A DNA stretch of 22,777 bases, from contig BFEA01000063.1 in assembly GCA_003427395.1 (NCBI GenBank), positions 3,100,270-3,123,046 on the forward strand. The letters are read 5' to 3'. Numbering within the stretch: position 1 is the stretch's first letter; the number at the start of each line of letters is the position of its first letter. A program made the position numbers and the translations under genes. This document shows, piece after piece, positions 1-8,432 of the stretch. This DNA comes from Chara braunii. Taxonomy: Eukaryota; Streptophyta; Charophyceae; Charales; Characeae. The notes below the pieces were generated by a model. That model saw only the letters and a program-made list of their open reading frames with translations. It was not told where the DNA came from and did no database searches.

Positions 1-97
1 CGGGGGGGGAGACGGACGGCATGGGTGGCGACATTTGCGCGGGCATGGGAGGGGATTGCGCCGCCTGTGGAGGTTGGGAAGCTAGGCCATTGTGTAC

Positions 98-802
98 ATG
101 ATGATCCTGGACAGTGACAAGATTGAGTACTGTCAACGCGTTGCGTGTTTGGCCCGGGAGAGGTGTAGTGAAACATTCCACCCCCCAGAACCTCGTGGAT
201 CATCACCTTTAAGACGCCCCCCAGAATGGACACGGACAATACTCCAGGCGGACCTGGACATCAGAGCACTCAACCTAAACGGATTGGCTCAAGCCTCCTT
301 GGAAAAGAAAGATGCCATCTGGAGGATGCTGAAAACGGAGGGGCGGGATAGATGGCCAAACACAATCTGCATACCGGAGACTCACCTTACCCACACGCCT
401 GCCCACAAAGCCAAAGAGAAGTGGATACGGCCCTACGCCTCATTCTTGGCACCTGCACAATCTGCGGCCTCCACAGGGGTGGCGATTTATATTCCGCCAT
501 CTTAACGCTTGATCCCGCTGGCGCATGAGTGTGATCATCAACAGGGACGCTGGGTGTACGTGAAGGCAATGCTGGGAGACAAGGTGGTTCTTATAGTAAG
601 TGTCTATGGCCCAAATGACCCGCTAGAAAGAGCGGGTTTCTTACACCGACTCTATCAAGAGATTTCGGTAGGCCATCCCATCATCATTGCAGGTGACTTT
701 AACATAACACATGATCCACTGCTGGACAGGATGTCATCCACTGGCCCACATGGCCAGATTCAGTCCCAGGACAGGCGGGCCCCGGATTTAGATATGAACG
801 AT
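98..802 (+). pseudogene. LINE ORF2 endonuclease domain, broken 5' fragment
   Basis: One reading frame, interrupted only by a TAA at 503-505, encodes an apurinic-type endonuclease/exonuclease/phosphatase domain as found at the N-terminus of plant L1-like LINE ORF2, the enzyme that nicks the target for reverse transcription. Visible motifs are ALNLNGL (catalytic Asn region, near 276-296), IPETHL (catalytic Glu, near 370-387), VSVYGPND near 597-620 and GDFNITHDP with the conserved Asp/Asn pair near 693-719. An in-frame TAG at 83-85 closes the frame upstream, so ATG 98 is the first usable start, though this need not be the element's true start. The domain fades after about 800 and the terminal Ser-Asp-His part and the reverse transcriptase are absent. 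It is a dead, 3'-truncated copy. Family call firm; exact right end uncertain. Confidence 0.8.
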
Positions 803-873
803 GCTGAACCCTCCTCATGCCAGCCCTGTTGCGTCCTGAAGCCGCCACTCCAGTGGGCCGAATTCTGGTACGG

Positions 874-905
874 GCGGTGCAGCGCACCCGGTTGCGCTGC
901 GCCGC
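874..905. repeat. GC-rich hairpin near the LINE truncation point
   Basis: Arms GCGGTGCAGCGCA (874-886) and TGCGCTGCGCCGC (893-905) pair over 13 positions with one G-T wobble, around a 6-nt loop. It lies about 70 bp beyond the last recognisable LINE coding sequence. No function is evident. Confidence 0.6.
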
Positions 906-1130
906 CCGCCTCCTCCAGTGCCCGCGGAGCACTTTTTTGAGTGTATCTGACTCCCCCGAAAATGAATCCATTCTATTCCTGGAGTCGTCCCCCCGAGTTT
1001 TCATCTTTTCGTTATTCAGACATCGTATCTTCTCAAGGCTCAGTTCATAAAACTTTCCATTATTAATTATTATTCTCCTCTTGGTGTATTGATGGTTTTT
1101 TTTTCTGATGAAGGGGAGGGTTGGGGTGTG

Positions 1131-1470
1131 GAGGAGAGCTCCACTCTGCACGGGCGTCACAAGGCGGGAAGTGAAGTCCAGGAGGGGGTGCGGGCAGATT
1201 TAGGGGGGTGCTTTATTCTGGTGCTGGGGTGGATGTTAATGGCAGCATTACATCCGAGTGGGGGCAGATTAGGCTGAAGGGTGAGCAGAGGCTTACTTTG
1301 GGAGGGAATTGGAGGCCTTTGCAAGATCAGGTGGGGGGGAGTGTGGGACTGTCCCGAATTGGGGCTGATAAGGAATGTTGGCAACCTAATATTCTTTTCG
1401 GTGGAGGCAGCATTGAGATAGGTTGGGAAGAGGGGGGGGGAGGGATTTCTTCACCTGTGCTACGTACATA
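1131..1470 (-). repeat. Decayed G-rich dispersed repeat (about 115-bp unit)
   Basis: The + strand is G-rich, with runs such as GGGGGG near 1202-1207 and GGGGGGGGG near 1432-1441. By eye it matches, in inverted orientation, the C-rich tandem units at 17545-18200: both share in order GGCGTCACA-like, GGAAGTG, a G-run, TTATTCTGGTGCTGGGG versus CTACTCTGGGGCTGGG, and GGGGGCAGATTAG versus GGGGGCAGAGTAG. About two decayed units are present here. Short reading frames inside it are compositional. The strand marks orientation relative to the 17.5-kb array. Confidence 0.45.
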
Positions 1471-1981
1471 ACTGGGAGATGTACGGCTGTCTTTAAAGAT
1501 CCAAGACAACCATTCTACATCACTAATCGTGATATGTCAAGCTTATCTGGTTGTCCTACAATCCTAGGCGACATCTGGTTTTCTTCGTATGTTGGATACA
1601 GGATGTTAGAGATGGTAGAATCCTGGCTGGCGCCTTGCAAAGCTGTGGTGTTTTGTGCTCATGGTTTGCCGATGCCAGAATGACGCTGGCAGGTGCTGGG
1701 GTGTAGCCCTGTAGCAGGAGCATGAGGCCTGGTAGAGAGATCCGGGGATTCGTCGAGGGAGGAAGACAATCAAGTGGCGAACTGGGGGGTGCTGCCCTAA
1801 CAACCTAAGGGGCTGGGTATAGTCTTGGTAGAGAGAACGCAACAATTATGGCTGGTATTGGACAGGATGATATTGTCTTTGGAAAGCTGCATCTTGTATA
1901 GGAGAGGCGAGGAGTTCCCGTGGATTGTGAGGCCAGGTTTGCTAATGCAGTTCATTGTTTCCTATAAATTATCATAGATTA
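1471..1981. other. No gene recognised
   Basis: No coding frame with recognisable motifs, no RNA gene and no terminal repeats were seen on either strand. Composition is mildly GC-rich and the short open frames lack any family signature. Confidence 0.5.
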
Positions 1982-2059
1982 ACATCATTACCATCATCAT
2001 CATCAGCTCATCATCATCATCTTATTATCAGTAGTATCAGTGGCATCATCAGCGAAGTC
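1982..2059. repeat. (ATC)n-rich microsatellite
   Basis: Interrupted runs of CAT/ATC triplets (CATCATTACCATCATCATC and following). Slippage-type simple repeat. Confidence 0.85.
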
Positions 2060-2114
2060 CATGAGGGACGTTGTGCCCAGTTCCCAGCACGTTCTGTTTT
2101 GGCAACTCAACATT

Positions 2115-2263
2115 GTATCTCAGGGGACGATGACCTGCTTTCCAGCAGGTGTAGCTCCCCACCAATAGACTGGAGCCCCCTGCAAGACAGGTAGGAGTGT
2201 AGGCTCGTATCATTATTCCTATGTGTTGTGCATGTTTTTTGTTTTTGCTTTTATATAAAAAAA
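2115..2263 (+). repeat. SINE-like dispersed module, copy 1
   Basis: Contains the core TTTCCAGCAGGTGTAGCTCC starting at 2139, continuing to a TGGAGC at 2171-2176. The same core occurs at 2419-2455 on the minus strand and 18668-18706 on the plus strand. About 80 bp after the core an A-run follows (TATATAAAAAAAAG, 2251-2264), as expected for the tail of a non-autonomous retroposon. The core includes a small hairpin CCTGCT-TTCC-AGCAGG (2134-2149). No clear A/B-box promoter is visible, so the SINE label is tentative. Confidence 0.45.
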
Positions 2264-2284
2264 AGTTTTTTTGGGGAAAAAAAT

Positions 2285-2286
<2 letters not shown>

Positions 2287-2349
<63 letters not shown>

Positions 2350-2520
2350 CCTTGCGATATCCCTCTATCCTGGTGGTGGTAAGAGAACCGTCAGAATTGA
2401 GGGTTTATCTGTCGGGCTGCTCCATCTATAGGTGGGGAGCGGCACCTGCTGGAAACCGGGTCCAGCGTCCCATTGGTACAAAAAAAATAGGTATTGTGCT
2501 CACTCTTTGTTGAGCTAGCT
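2287..2520 (-). repeat. SINE-like dispersed module, copy 2, with poly-A tail
   Basis: Read on the minus strand, the core TTTCCAGCAGGTGCCGCTCC (2455 downward) is followed about 70-75 bp later by a tract of almost 60 A residues (poly-T at 2287-2345 on +). Copy 1 lies immediately to the left in the opposite orientation, so the two tails meet at 2250-2345. A box-A-like TAGCTCAACA lies near 2507-2516 on the minus strand but no good B box was found. The poly-Phe reading frame over the T-tract is an artefact. Confidence 0.45.
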
Positions 2521-2870
2521 GCCCCACTTCCTCAATGGGTTACGCAAGGGAAGGCAGCACTCCAAAAGAGAAGCCGAAGGGTGTGTGCATGTTGAAATCA
2601 TTGTCTGACAGCTAGGAAATCCGGCGATCTTCGTTTCTTTGTGCAATCTCTGGGATCTGTTTCTGTGTGCTTCAATGTACATAGCATGGAATTGGATGGA
2701 GATACATGCTGTGGGAGTGAGGGGAGGAAGAGTTGATGTCCCAACACTTTTGGCAGCACAATCCGCCGTCCCTGCCATGTTTGATGTCCTCAGAAGGCAG
2801 GAGACATACAAAATAAAAGGAAGTATTTAATTCGGAGCAAAAAAATGTTTTTCTGAAAATTCTTGATATG
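2521..2870. other. No gene recognised
   Basis: No recognisable protein, RNA or repeat signature was seen here on either strand. Confidence 0.5.
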
Positions 2871-2871
2871 C

Positions 2872-3120
2872 CTTTGAAAGCTCGAACTATTTGTGGCGTG
2901 CCCCTCTGACGATCGACTTACCCTGTTGCGCCCCTCTGACAACGATTGAAGTTTCTGAAACCCCCCTGGCATCATTTGGGCCTAAAGATGTTCAATATGC
3001 CCCTACTGGTACCGTTTCAAAATTTCCAGTACGCCCCTACCGGATAGCTATTGAGTACCAGCAGAAAAAAAAATCCAATTGCCCCTACTAGTGCCGTGCA
3101 TCTTTGCAGCGCGCCTCTGT
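2872..3120 (+). repeat. Decayed array with periodic GCCCCT motif
   Basis: CCCCT-type cores occur near 2901, 2931, 2963, 3001, 3034, 3082 and 3113, spacings 30, 32, 38, 33, 48 and 31. Typical contexts are GTGCCCCTCTGAC and ATATGCCCCTACTGG. A/T-rich segments such as TTTCAAAATTTCC separate the cores. The same motif and spacing recur at 20231-20375, about 17 kb away, so this looks like a short-unit repeat family and not coding DNA. Confidence 0.5.
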
Positions 3121-3315
3121 GGTGATGCACATCTATCGCAGCCACTTCATTTCTCTCTTACTCTTTCCCTCTCACAGCCTTGGACAAGTATCTGGCACCG
3201 GGACACAGACGAAGTACGTTTAGACTGACGTGTTATGACCCTGGCCAATTTCGAGATACACATCCACTGGAAAGTACGATGCCATCCAATTGCAGAAAGA
3301 AATGAATGAACTTGA

Positions 3316-3382
3316 GAGGAGAGAGAGAGGATTAGAAGAAGAAGAAGAAGTAAGAAAGAAGAAGACGAAGAAGAAGAAGATG
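3316..3382. repeat. (GA)n/(AAG)n microsatellite
   Basis: GAGAGAGAGAGG followed by interrupted AGA/AAG triplets. Lysine/glutamate- and serine-rich frames across it are compositional. Confidence 0.85.
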
Positions 3383-3488
3383 TACACCAGCAAAGACAAT
3401 GACAAGGCTCTTCTTCTTCGCCCAACAATCTCCTCCTCCTTATCTCCCCCTTCTCTTATTCATACGAGAAATAATAATACAATTTTGA

Positions 3489-4040
3489 ATGACTGATCCA
3501 GAATCAATGTCCGAGTCCCTCTTCTACTGCAGGTATCACTCAAGGTCCACCATAGCCATGGCCGCCTCTCCCACTCTTCACTCTCATAGGCCGAGGTTAT
3601 GGCGGACTACTGGGCTCTGCTCAGATGCCCAAAGGAAACCCAAAGCAGCTATGGCTGCTCTAGCTCAGGCCGCCATGCCTGACCCTGCCCCGAAGCTTCT
3701 TGGTGTAGCTCTCCCCAGCTGGGGACTCTCTGCTGCAGCGCCCGCCAAGGTGATGAAGATGGCTGCCACCATAGCCAAGTAAGTTCCCCTGGCGCTCCTC
3801 CCCCTTCCTTCCTTCTTCCTCCTTCTTCCTCCCTCGTGTCCTTCTCCTTCCTCCCCAGCAGCGCTGCTCCAGCCAGCGCTCCACCAGTGTGTCGCCAAAC
3901 TTGCACACCGAGAAAGAGGCCGGACTCTCCGCCCGGCCAGAAGATATAGCGGCCTGCTTTGCCTCTTGGGCGGTGACTTCCAGGCCGCTCGGCCTCCCAA
4001 GCAACCGGTACCTCCTCCCTTTCGGAGGGAAACATCATTG
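3489..4040. other. Possible coding remnant, strand undecided
   Basis: Two incompatible readings exist. On the minus strand 4004-3660 is open for 114 codons; the first half (VTAQEAKQAA and FGDTLVERWLEQ, near 3860-3980) looks protein-like and is followed by an Arg/Glu-rich stretch, which could be the leader or gag start of an LTR element lying left of the LTR at 4052. On the plus strand 3489-3782 is open and Ala-rich, ending at a good splice donor (CAA|GTAAGT at 3778), followed 80 bp later by a strong pyrimidine tract and CCCCAG acceptor near 3858. Neither matches a family I recognise. The region is mutagenised enough that it may be non-functional. Confidence 0.25.
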
Positions 4041-4051
4041 CAGACTCTGAT

Positions 4052-4556
4052 ATTGCCCGCTACAGGCCCTAGACCCAGACTGGTTGGACTGATATCCGCC
4101 TAGACCTACCTACAACTATTGGGCCTCTAAAAATGCCACTTTTTGTCTTCTTCTGCTCGGCCTCCGGTACCTGCACATCTACCCCTTCCAGGTGCAGTAC
4201 CGGCCTACCCGCTACTTGAGTGTTTTTCCCCGCTGCAACCCCTCAATGTGACGGCCACAGGTAAGTACCGGCCCTGAGGGCCCAACGAATGAGCAAGTGC
4301 CCTGACGGGCCACACACATACTCATGCCAACCAGCACTCAGACAGGCACGGTCACACACACACCCAGGCCAACCAACACTCAGACAGGCATGGTCACACA
4401 CACACTCAAGCCATCCAGCACTCAGACAGACATGCAGTCCAGCAAGCGTGCACACACATACTTAGTAGCAAGCGGGAAACTCAGCAGGGCATTCAGTCTG
4501 TGGGCAAAACTCAGAAATCAGCTGTGTGTTTTAGTCCATGTATGAACGGGTCATCA
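4052..4556 (-). repeat. Putative 3' LTR of element A
   Basis: Placed by inference: on the minus strand the polypurine tract (4562-4573) is followed 5 nt later by TGATGACCCG, a plausible LTR start (right end 4556). The left end is set where the minus strand reads GGGCA just before a TATCAGAG segment (4042-4049) resembling part of a tRNA-Met primer binding site. The segment contains a 42-bp minisatellite. No second copy exists in the window, so both ends lack the usual LTR-to-LTR confirmation. Confidence 0.45.
4327..4437. repeat. 42-bp minisatellite inside the LTR, about 2.6 copies
   Basis: Units begin at 4327, 4369 and 4411, exactly 42 bp apart, each starting CCAACCAGCACTCAGACAG or a close variant and containing a CACACACAC stretch. 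The third unit is partial. Because 42 is divisible by 3, a minus-strand frame shows a repeated Cys/Val-rich peptide, which is an artefact. Confidence 0.85.
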
Positions 4557-4561
4557 CGCTA

Positions 4562-4573
4562 CTCCCCCCTCAA
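4562..4573 (-). promoter_or_regulatory. Polypurine tract of element A
   Basis: The minus strand reads TTGAGGGGGGAG directly after the integrase stop region and 5 nt before the proposed LTR start. This is the expected position and composition for the plus-strand primer of a Ty3/gypsy element. Confidence 0.6.
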
Positions 4574-4599
4574 GAGCGAGGTCCCTTCGAGCGAGTAAC

Positions 4600-5888
4600 T
4601 CACTCTGAGTCCTCGACAAACGCATCGTAAGCGAGCAAGGCAAAGAGATTCCTAGAGTACTCTGTTGCAGTGAGCTTTGCAGAAATCTTAGGTACAACGC
4701 TAGTGGCGATTTGTCGCTCATATGCTTTGACAACACGCGGTGCACTGCGTAGCAGTTCCTGTTTGGAAATCCAGTACAGATCGTCTAGTGGGTGATACAT
4801 GAAGTGAACCTGGTACTGTCTGTTGCGTCCCTTCCCTACGTGCTGTTTGATCCTGTCTATCTCGTGCCCGCCTTTGATCGCGCGAGGGATCATATCTTCG
4901 CGATAATCGAATGTCTTAGCATCACGGTGGAGGTACATTTTGGATGCGTGGAACACGGGGTATGTGCGCAGATGGGCTGGCACATCAACGACGTACAAAG
5001 GGCCAAAGTGATCTTCGCCAATCACATCCAAAACTTCCCAGGGCCCATAATAGAGAGGGAGGAGTTTGCGTGAGACTCCCGCTTCTTCTGAGAATTCAAA
5101 CATCTTGACCCAGACATAGCTTCCTACCTCAATATCCGATGGTCTACGCTTCTTATTCGCATGATGGATCATGGTGTGTTGTCGCTTCGTCATAGCTGCA
5201 ATGGCAACTTTGAGCAAGCGATCATACTTGACCTTGAAGCCAGGCCTGCCAGGTGTTAAACCAGTTGGCTGCTCAGGGAATAGGTAAGAGAGCGGATTCC
5301 GGATCTACCACCCGTAATGCAGCCTGTTGGGTGTCATGTCGGTGGCTGAGTGGACGGAGTTGTTGTATAACCCCTTAACGGAATACAGCTCTTCATCCCA
5401 TGTTTCCTGATCCGGGATAATCAAAGCGCAAAGAAGTTGAAACACAGTCTGGTTGATTTCCTCAGCCAAACCGTTGGCTTCGGGGTGTCGGCCAGATGTC
5501 ATACACAGTTTGATCCCCAGTTGAGACGTGAAGTCCTTCCACTCAATACTAATGAAGCGCGGATCCAGATCGCTCACAAGAGTCTTTGGGGTTCCGAACT
5601 GCAGAATGTACTTCTGTTGGAATTCACGAATCACTAGTTTTGTTGGGGCATGAGGCGGCAAAGGGATCAGATTGAGGAACTTAGAGAATTGGTCAACAAT
5701 CACCATGACTTGTGAGTAGCCGTTCTTACTAACCTTTCCCATGTCGGTGAAGTCGATGGAGACTCCCTGGTACCATCGAGAATGGGTAGGGGTGTTAGTA
5801 GCCCCATCGGCTTTTGTTTGCATGGTTTGATTCGTTGACAGACTTGACATTCAGCCACAAACTTTTCAGCAGTCCATTTCATGTCAGG
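4600..5888 (-). pseudogene. Integrase with chromodomain-like C-terminus (element A), broken
   Basis: The integrase would insert the retrotransposon cDNA. The N-terminal HHCC zinc site spans the stop at 5886-5888: the two His (AHGRSGH) are upstream near 5930-5955 and CQVC is near 5835. The catalytic core shows the first Asp in VSIDFTD (near 5750), the second in VSDLDPRF and the Glu in EANGLAEE; exactly 35 residues separate the last two, the D-D-35-E signature. A frameshift near 5790 separates the zinc site from the core, and a TAG at 5302-5304 (inferred former Lys) cuts the core from the C-terminal part. Positions about 4690-4860 encode a chromodomain-like segment (VHFMYHPLDDLYWIS), which in chromoviruses guides integration to particular chromatin. 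Clearly non-functional as it stands. Confidence 0.88.
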
Positions 5889-6767
5889 CTAATCAAACTG
5901 TCTCGGCAAATTTGCGTACATTTTTGCCATGCCGAAGTGTCCGCTCCGGCCATGAGCCACATCCAAAAAGTGCATGCGGAGAGGCTCATGGTTGGGCACA
6001 CACAAACGGTCGTGGTTCCCATGACGACGAAAAATCAGTCCTCCATACTCGTGAAAACCAGGCTGACTACTAGGATCAGCCCGCAGCCGCTCAAGGATGG
6101 AACTAAGTTCCGGATCCTTGGTTGTCTGCTCTACGAGCTCCTCCTTCAATTTCTTCTGGAGGTCGTAGGATTTCACAAGGCAAGTCATGTACTCAGGGTG
6201 GCGAGACAATGCGTCGGCGACTCGATTATAACAGCCCTTTTTGTGTCTTAATTCAAAATCGAAGATGTCAATCTCATGGAACCAGCGAAGCAAGGTAGGG
6301 GACAGGGTAGTTTGTTGTTTGATCCACTTCAAAGTCTCATGATCTGAGAAGTGGCGTCCCAAAAGATAGTGTTTCCAGTGATCCAACGCCATACGCAAAG
6401 CATAGAGCTCGCGCATGTAGGTGGAAGTGGCTACCTTTACGCTGGGCATGCGTTTGCTGTAGTACTCGAGTGGCCGCAAGCCATCACCGTCATCTTGTTG
6501 CAGCACTGCACCGATTCCATACTGACTTGCATCCGTAGTAACTATGAATGTCAGTTTGGGATCTGCAATGCGGAGTACCGGGTAACTTACCAAGGAGTCC
6601 TTCAAGGCTTGAAAGGCGGTCGTGCATGCGGTGTCCCAAGAGTAGGGAACATTCTTACTTGTTAGTCGAGACAATGGACGCGCAACAATGGAGAAGCGGG
6701 GCAAAAACTTCCAATAGTATGACGCGAGACCAAGAAAAGAACGCAGTTCGTGAATGTTCACGGGCTG
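5889..6767 (-). pseudogene. RT thumb, RNase H and integrase zinc-site start (element A)
   Basis: After the TGA at 6768-6770 the pol frame stays open to the TAG at 5886-5888. It opens with the RT thumb/connection (ELRSFLGLASYYWKFLP), then an RT-associated RNase H domain with TTDASQYGIGAVL (first Asp), MRELYALRMALDHW (Glu), SDHETLKWI (third acidic residue) and a closing NRVADALSR. RNase H removes the RNA strand of the RNA/DNA hybrid during cDNA synthesis. The His pair of the integrase zinc site lies at the far end. The catalytic acidic residues appear to be retained, so this segment is eroded mainly by its flanking stops. Confidence 0.9.
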
Positions 6768-6770
6768 AGG

Positions 6771-7841
6771 TCAGTTGCGTATGACCTCCACCTTGGTTGC
6801 TTCAGGCTCTAGGCCTGCAGCAGACAACCGGTGCCCAAGATAGATGACACTATCCTTCCCATGCTCAGATTTCTCTAAGTTGAGATGGAGTTGCGTCTTC
6901 TTGAGGATGGTCAGTACTTCCTCAAGGTACTTGCAGTGTTCCTCCATGGACTTACTGAAGATTGGAATGTCATCGAGGTAGACCACCACGAATCAACCAA
7001 TCTGCTCGCGGAGTACTTTGTCCATGAGACTTTGGAAGGTGGTCTGTGCATTCGTGAGAGCGAAGGGCATTACGGTGAACTCGTAAAGCCCATCACGTGT
7101 CTTGAATGCAGTCTTGTGCTGGTCCGCAGGATCGACTTCAATCTGGTGGTAGCCAGACTTGAGATCGATCTTGGAGAAGACCTTGCACCCACCTGCTGCA
7201 TCAAGCAAGTCATCTATACAAGGCAATGGATAGGCATTATTTCTTGTGATGCGGTTTAGACCGCGATAGTCAATACACATGCGGAGTTTTCCTCCTTTCT
7301 TCAAAACAAACAACACAGGAGCACCAAATTCAGATTCGCTAGGTTTGATCCACCCCTTGTCAATCATCTCATCAATCTGTCGCCGGAGTTCCTCCAACTC
7401 GCCAGGTCCCATTTGGTACACGCAGCCCTTTGGAGGGACAACACCTTCAACCAACTCGATGGTGTGTCGGACCGATCGCATGGGGACTCCACGTGGCTCG
7501 CCCAGAACTTCCAGAAACCAATCGAGGAGGTTTTGGATGTCTGGTGGGACAGGTGGGGGTGGGGGATCAGCAAAGGGATCACCTAGATCCGGTCGCAGGT
7601 CGCGTGTAGAGACGACCGAATCTGAAGTTGGGTCATTTGGACCATTAGAGGGTGGAGAAATAGAGGTGCTAGAAGTAGAAGTACTAGAAGTAGGATCACT
7701 AATCGAAGTAGTAGTGGTAGTAACCGCAAAAGTAGATGGCACATGGGTCGGACGAACAAAGGCAACATACAACTGTTCTTCCTCCTTGTGCTTGCACCAT
7801 TTCTTGCAGAACTGCATTGCATTCAGAAAAGTCACTGGCAC
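6771..7841 (-). pseudogene. Reverse transcriptase (element A), two in-frame stops
   Basis: Copies element RNA into cDNA. From 7841 downward: a low-complexity Ser/Thr/Pro linker (about 7560-7760), then RT palm and fingers with KGGKLRMCIDYRGLN, KIDLKSGYHQI (first catalytic Asp), a TAFKTRDGLYEF block and, after a TGA at 6990-6992, VVVYLDDI with the catalytic YLDD, then a YLGHRLSAAGL block. The conserved FGLTNAP motif reads FALTNAQ here. A second stop (TGA, 6768-6770) follows. From family alignments the first stop probably replaced Arg and the second Trp; both are single-base nonsense changes. The Ty3/gypsy assignment is clear from the motifs and the order. Confidence 0.93.
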
Positions 7842-8432
7842 TCGTGCTTCTCATCCAAGAGGGCAGGAAGCTCGTTCCCTCTAGCATCTTTGATCATGAA
7901 AAGTGACTCCTTCCACTTGGTCCATTCGCATTGGGACTGCAGCCAGCCCAAGCCAAGGACAGCGTCGAAGGGGCACTTGTCAATAACATAGAAGTTCAAC
8001 GTGTGTGTGACAGTTTTGTCCTTGTCAAAGGTAGTGCGCACACCTTTGACTGCATGCGTAGAGGAGCCAACTTCTTTGTTGCCAACTTGGGTCCGGCAAG
8101 GGTTCTGCAAAGCCAATTGCTTCATCCCCAAGCCCACTTTGCGTATCCCGTGCAGGGACATAAAGTTAGCCGTAGCACCACAGTCAACCAAAACACGGAG
8201 ATAGCGGTGGTTTATGAGAAGTTTGAAGAAGATCAACTTCACGGTCCCCTGGGCACGCTGCTGTTTCATCTCAGCCCAATGCTCCAAGTGGTAGTGAAAA
8301 TCGACCATCCCAGACTCCTCCCAAGGCTCGACATACAAAACGTTACTCACCTCAGCCTTGTGTTCAGCAGATGATTGGGCTTCAAGGGAGGACTGTTGAT
8401 CTGCCTCAGATTCAGTCTCCCCTGTTGTAGAG
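7832..8432 (-). pseudogene. Retropepsin-like protease domain (element A)
   Basis: Aspartic protease that would cut the Gag-Pol precursor. The active-site loop reads LVDCGATANFMS (near 8160-8195): the usual Asp-Ser/Thr-Gly is Asp-Cys-Gly. The second hallmark, an ILG-like hydrophobic-hydrophobic-Gly, is AVLGLGWL near 7940-7965. The frame is open from about 8432 down to a TGA at 7832-7834; a one-base slip near 7850 separates it from the reverse transcriptase frame (the reading resumes as VTFLNAMQF...). An acidic, Gln/Ser-rich stretch (8360-8430) links it to gag. Confidence 0.85.

Noticed and set aside
2271-2513. Open frame with a poly-phenylalanine run
   Set aside because: Produced by the poly-T tract of an A-tailed repeat.
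4327-4437. CRISPR-like array
   Set aside because: Units are contiguous 42-bp tandem repeats without unique spacers, and the context is eukaryotic.
7279-7884. 201-codon plus-strand open frame
   Set aside because: Shadow of the minus-strand RT/linker coding region of element A.
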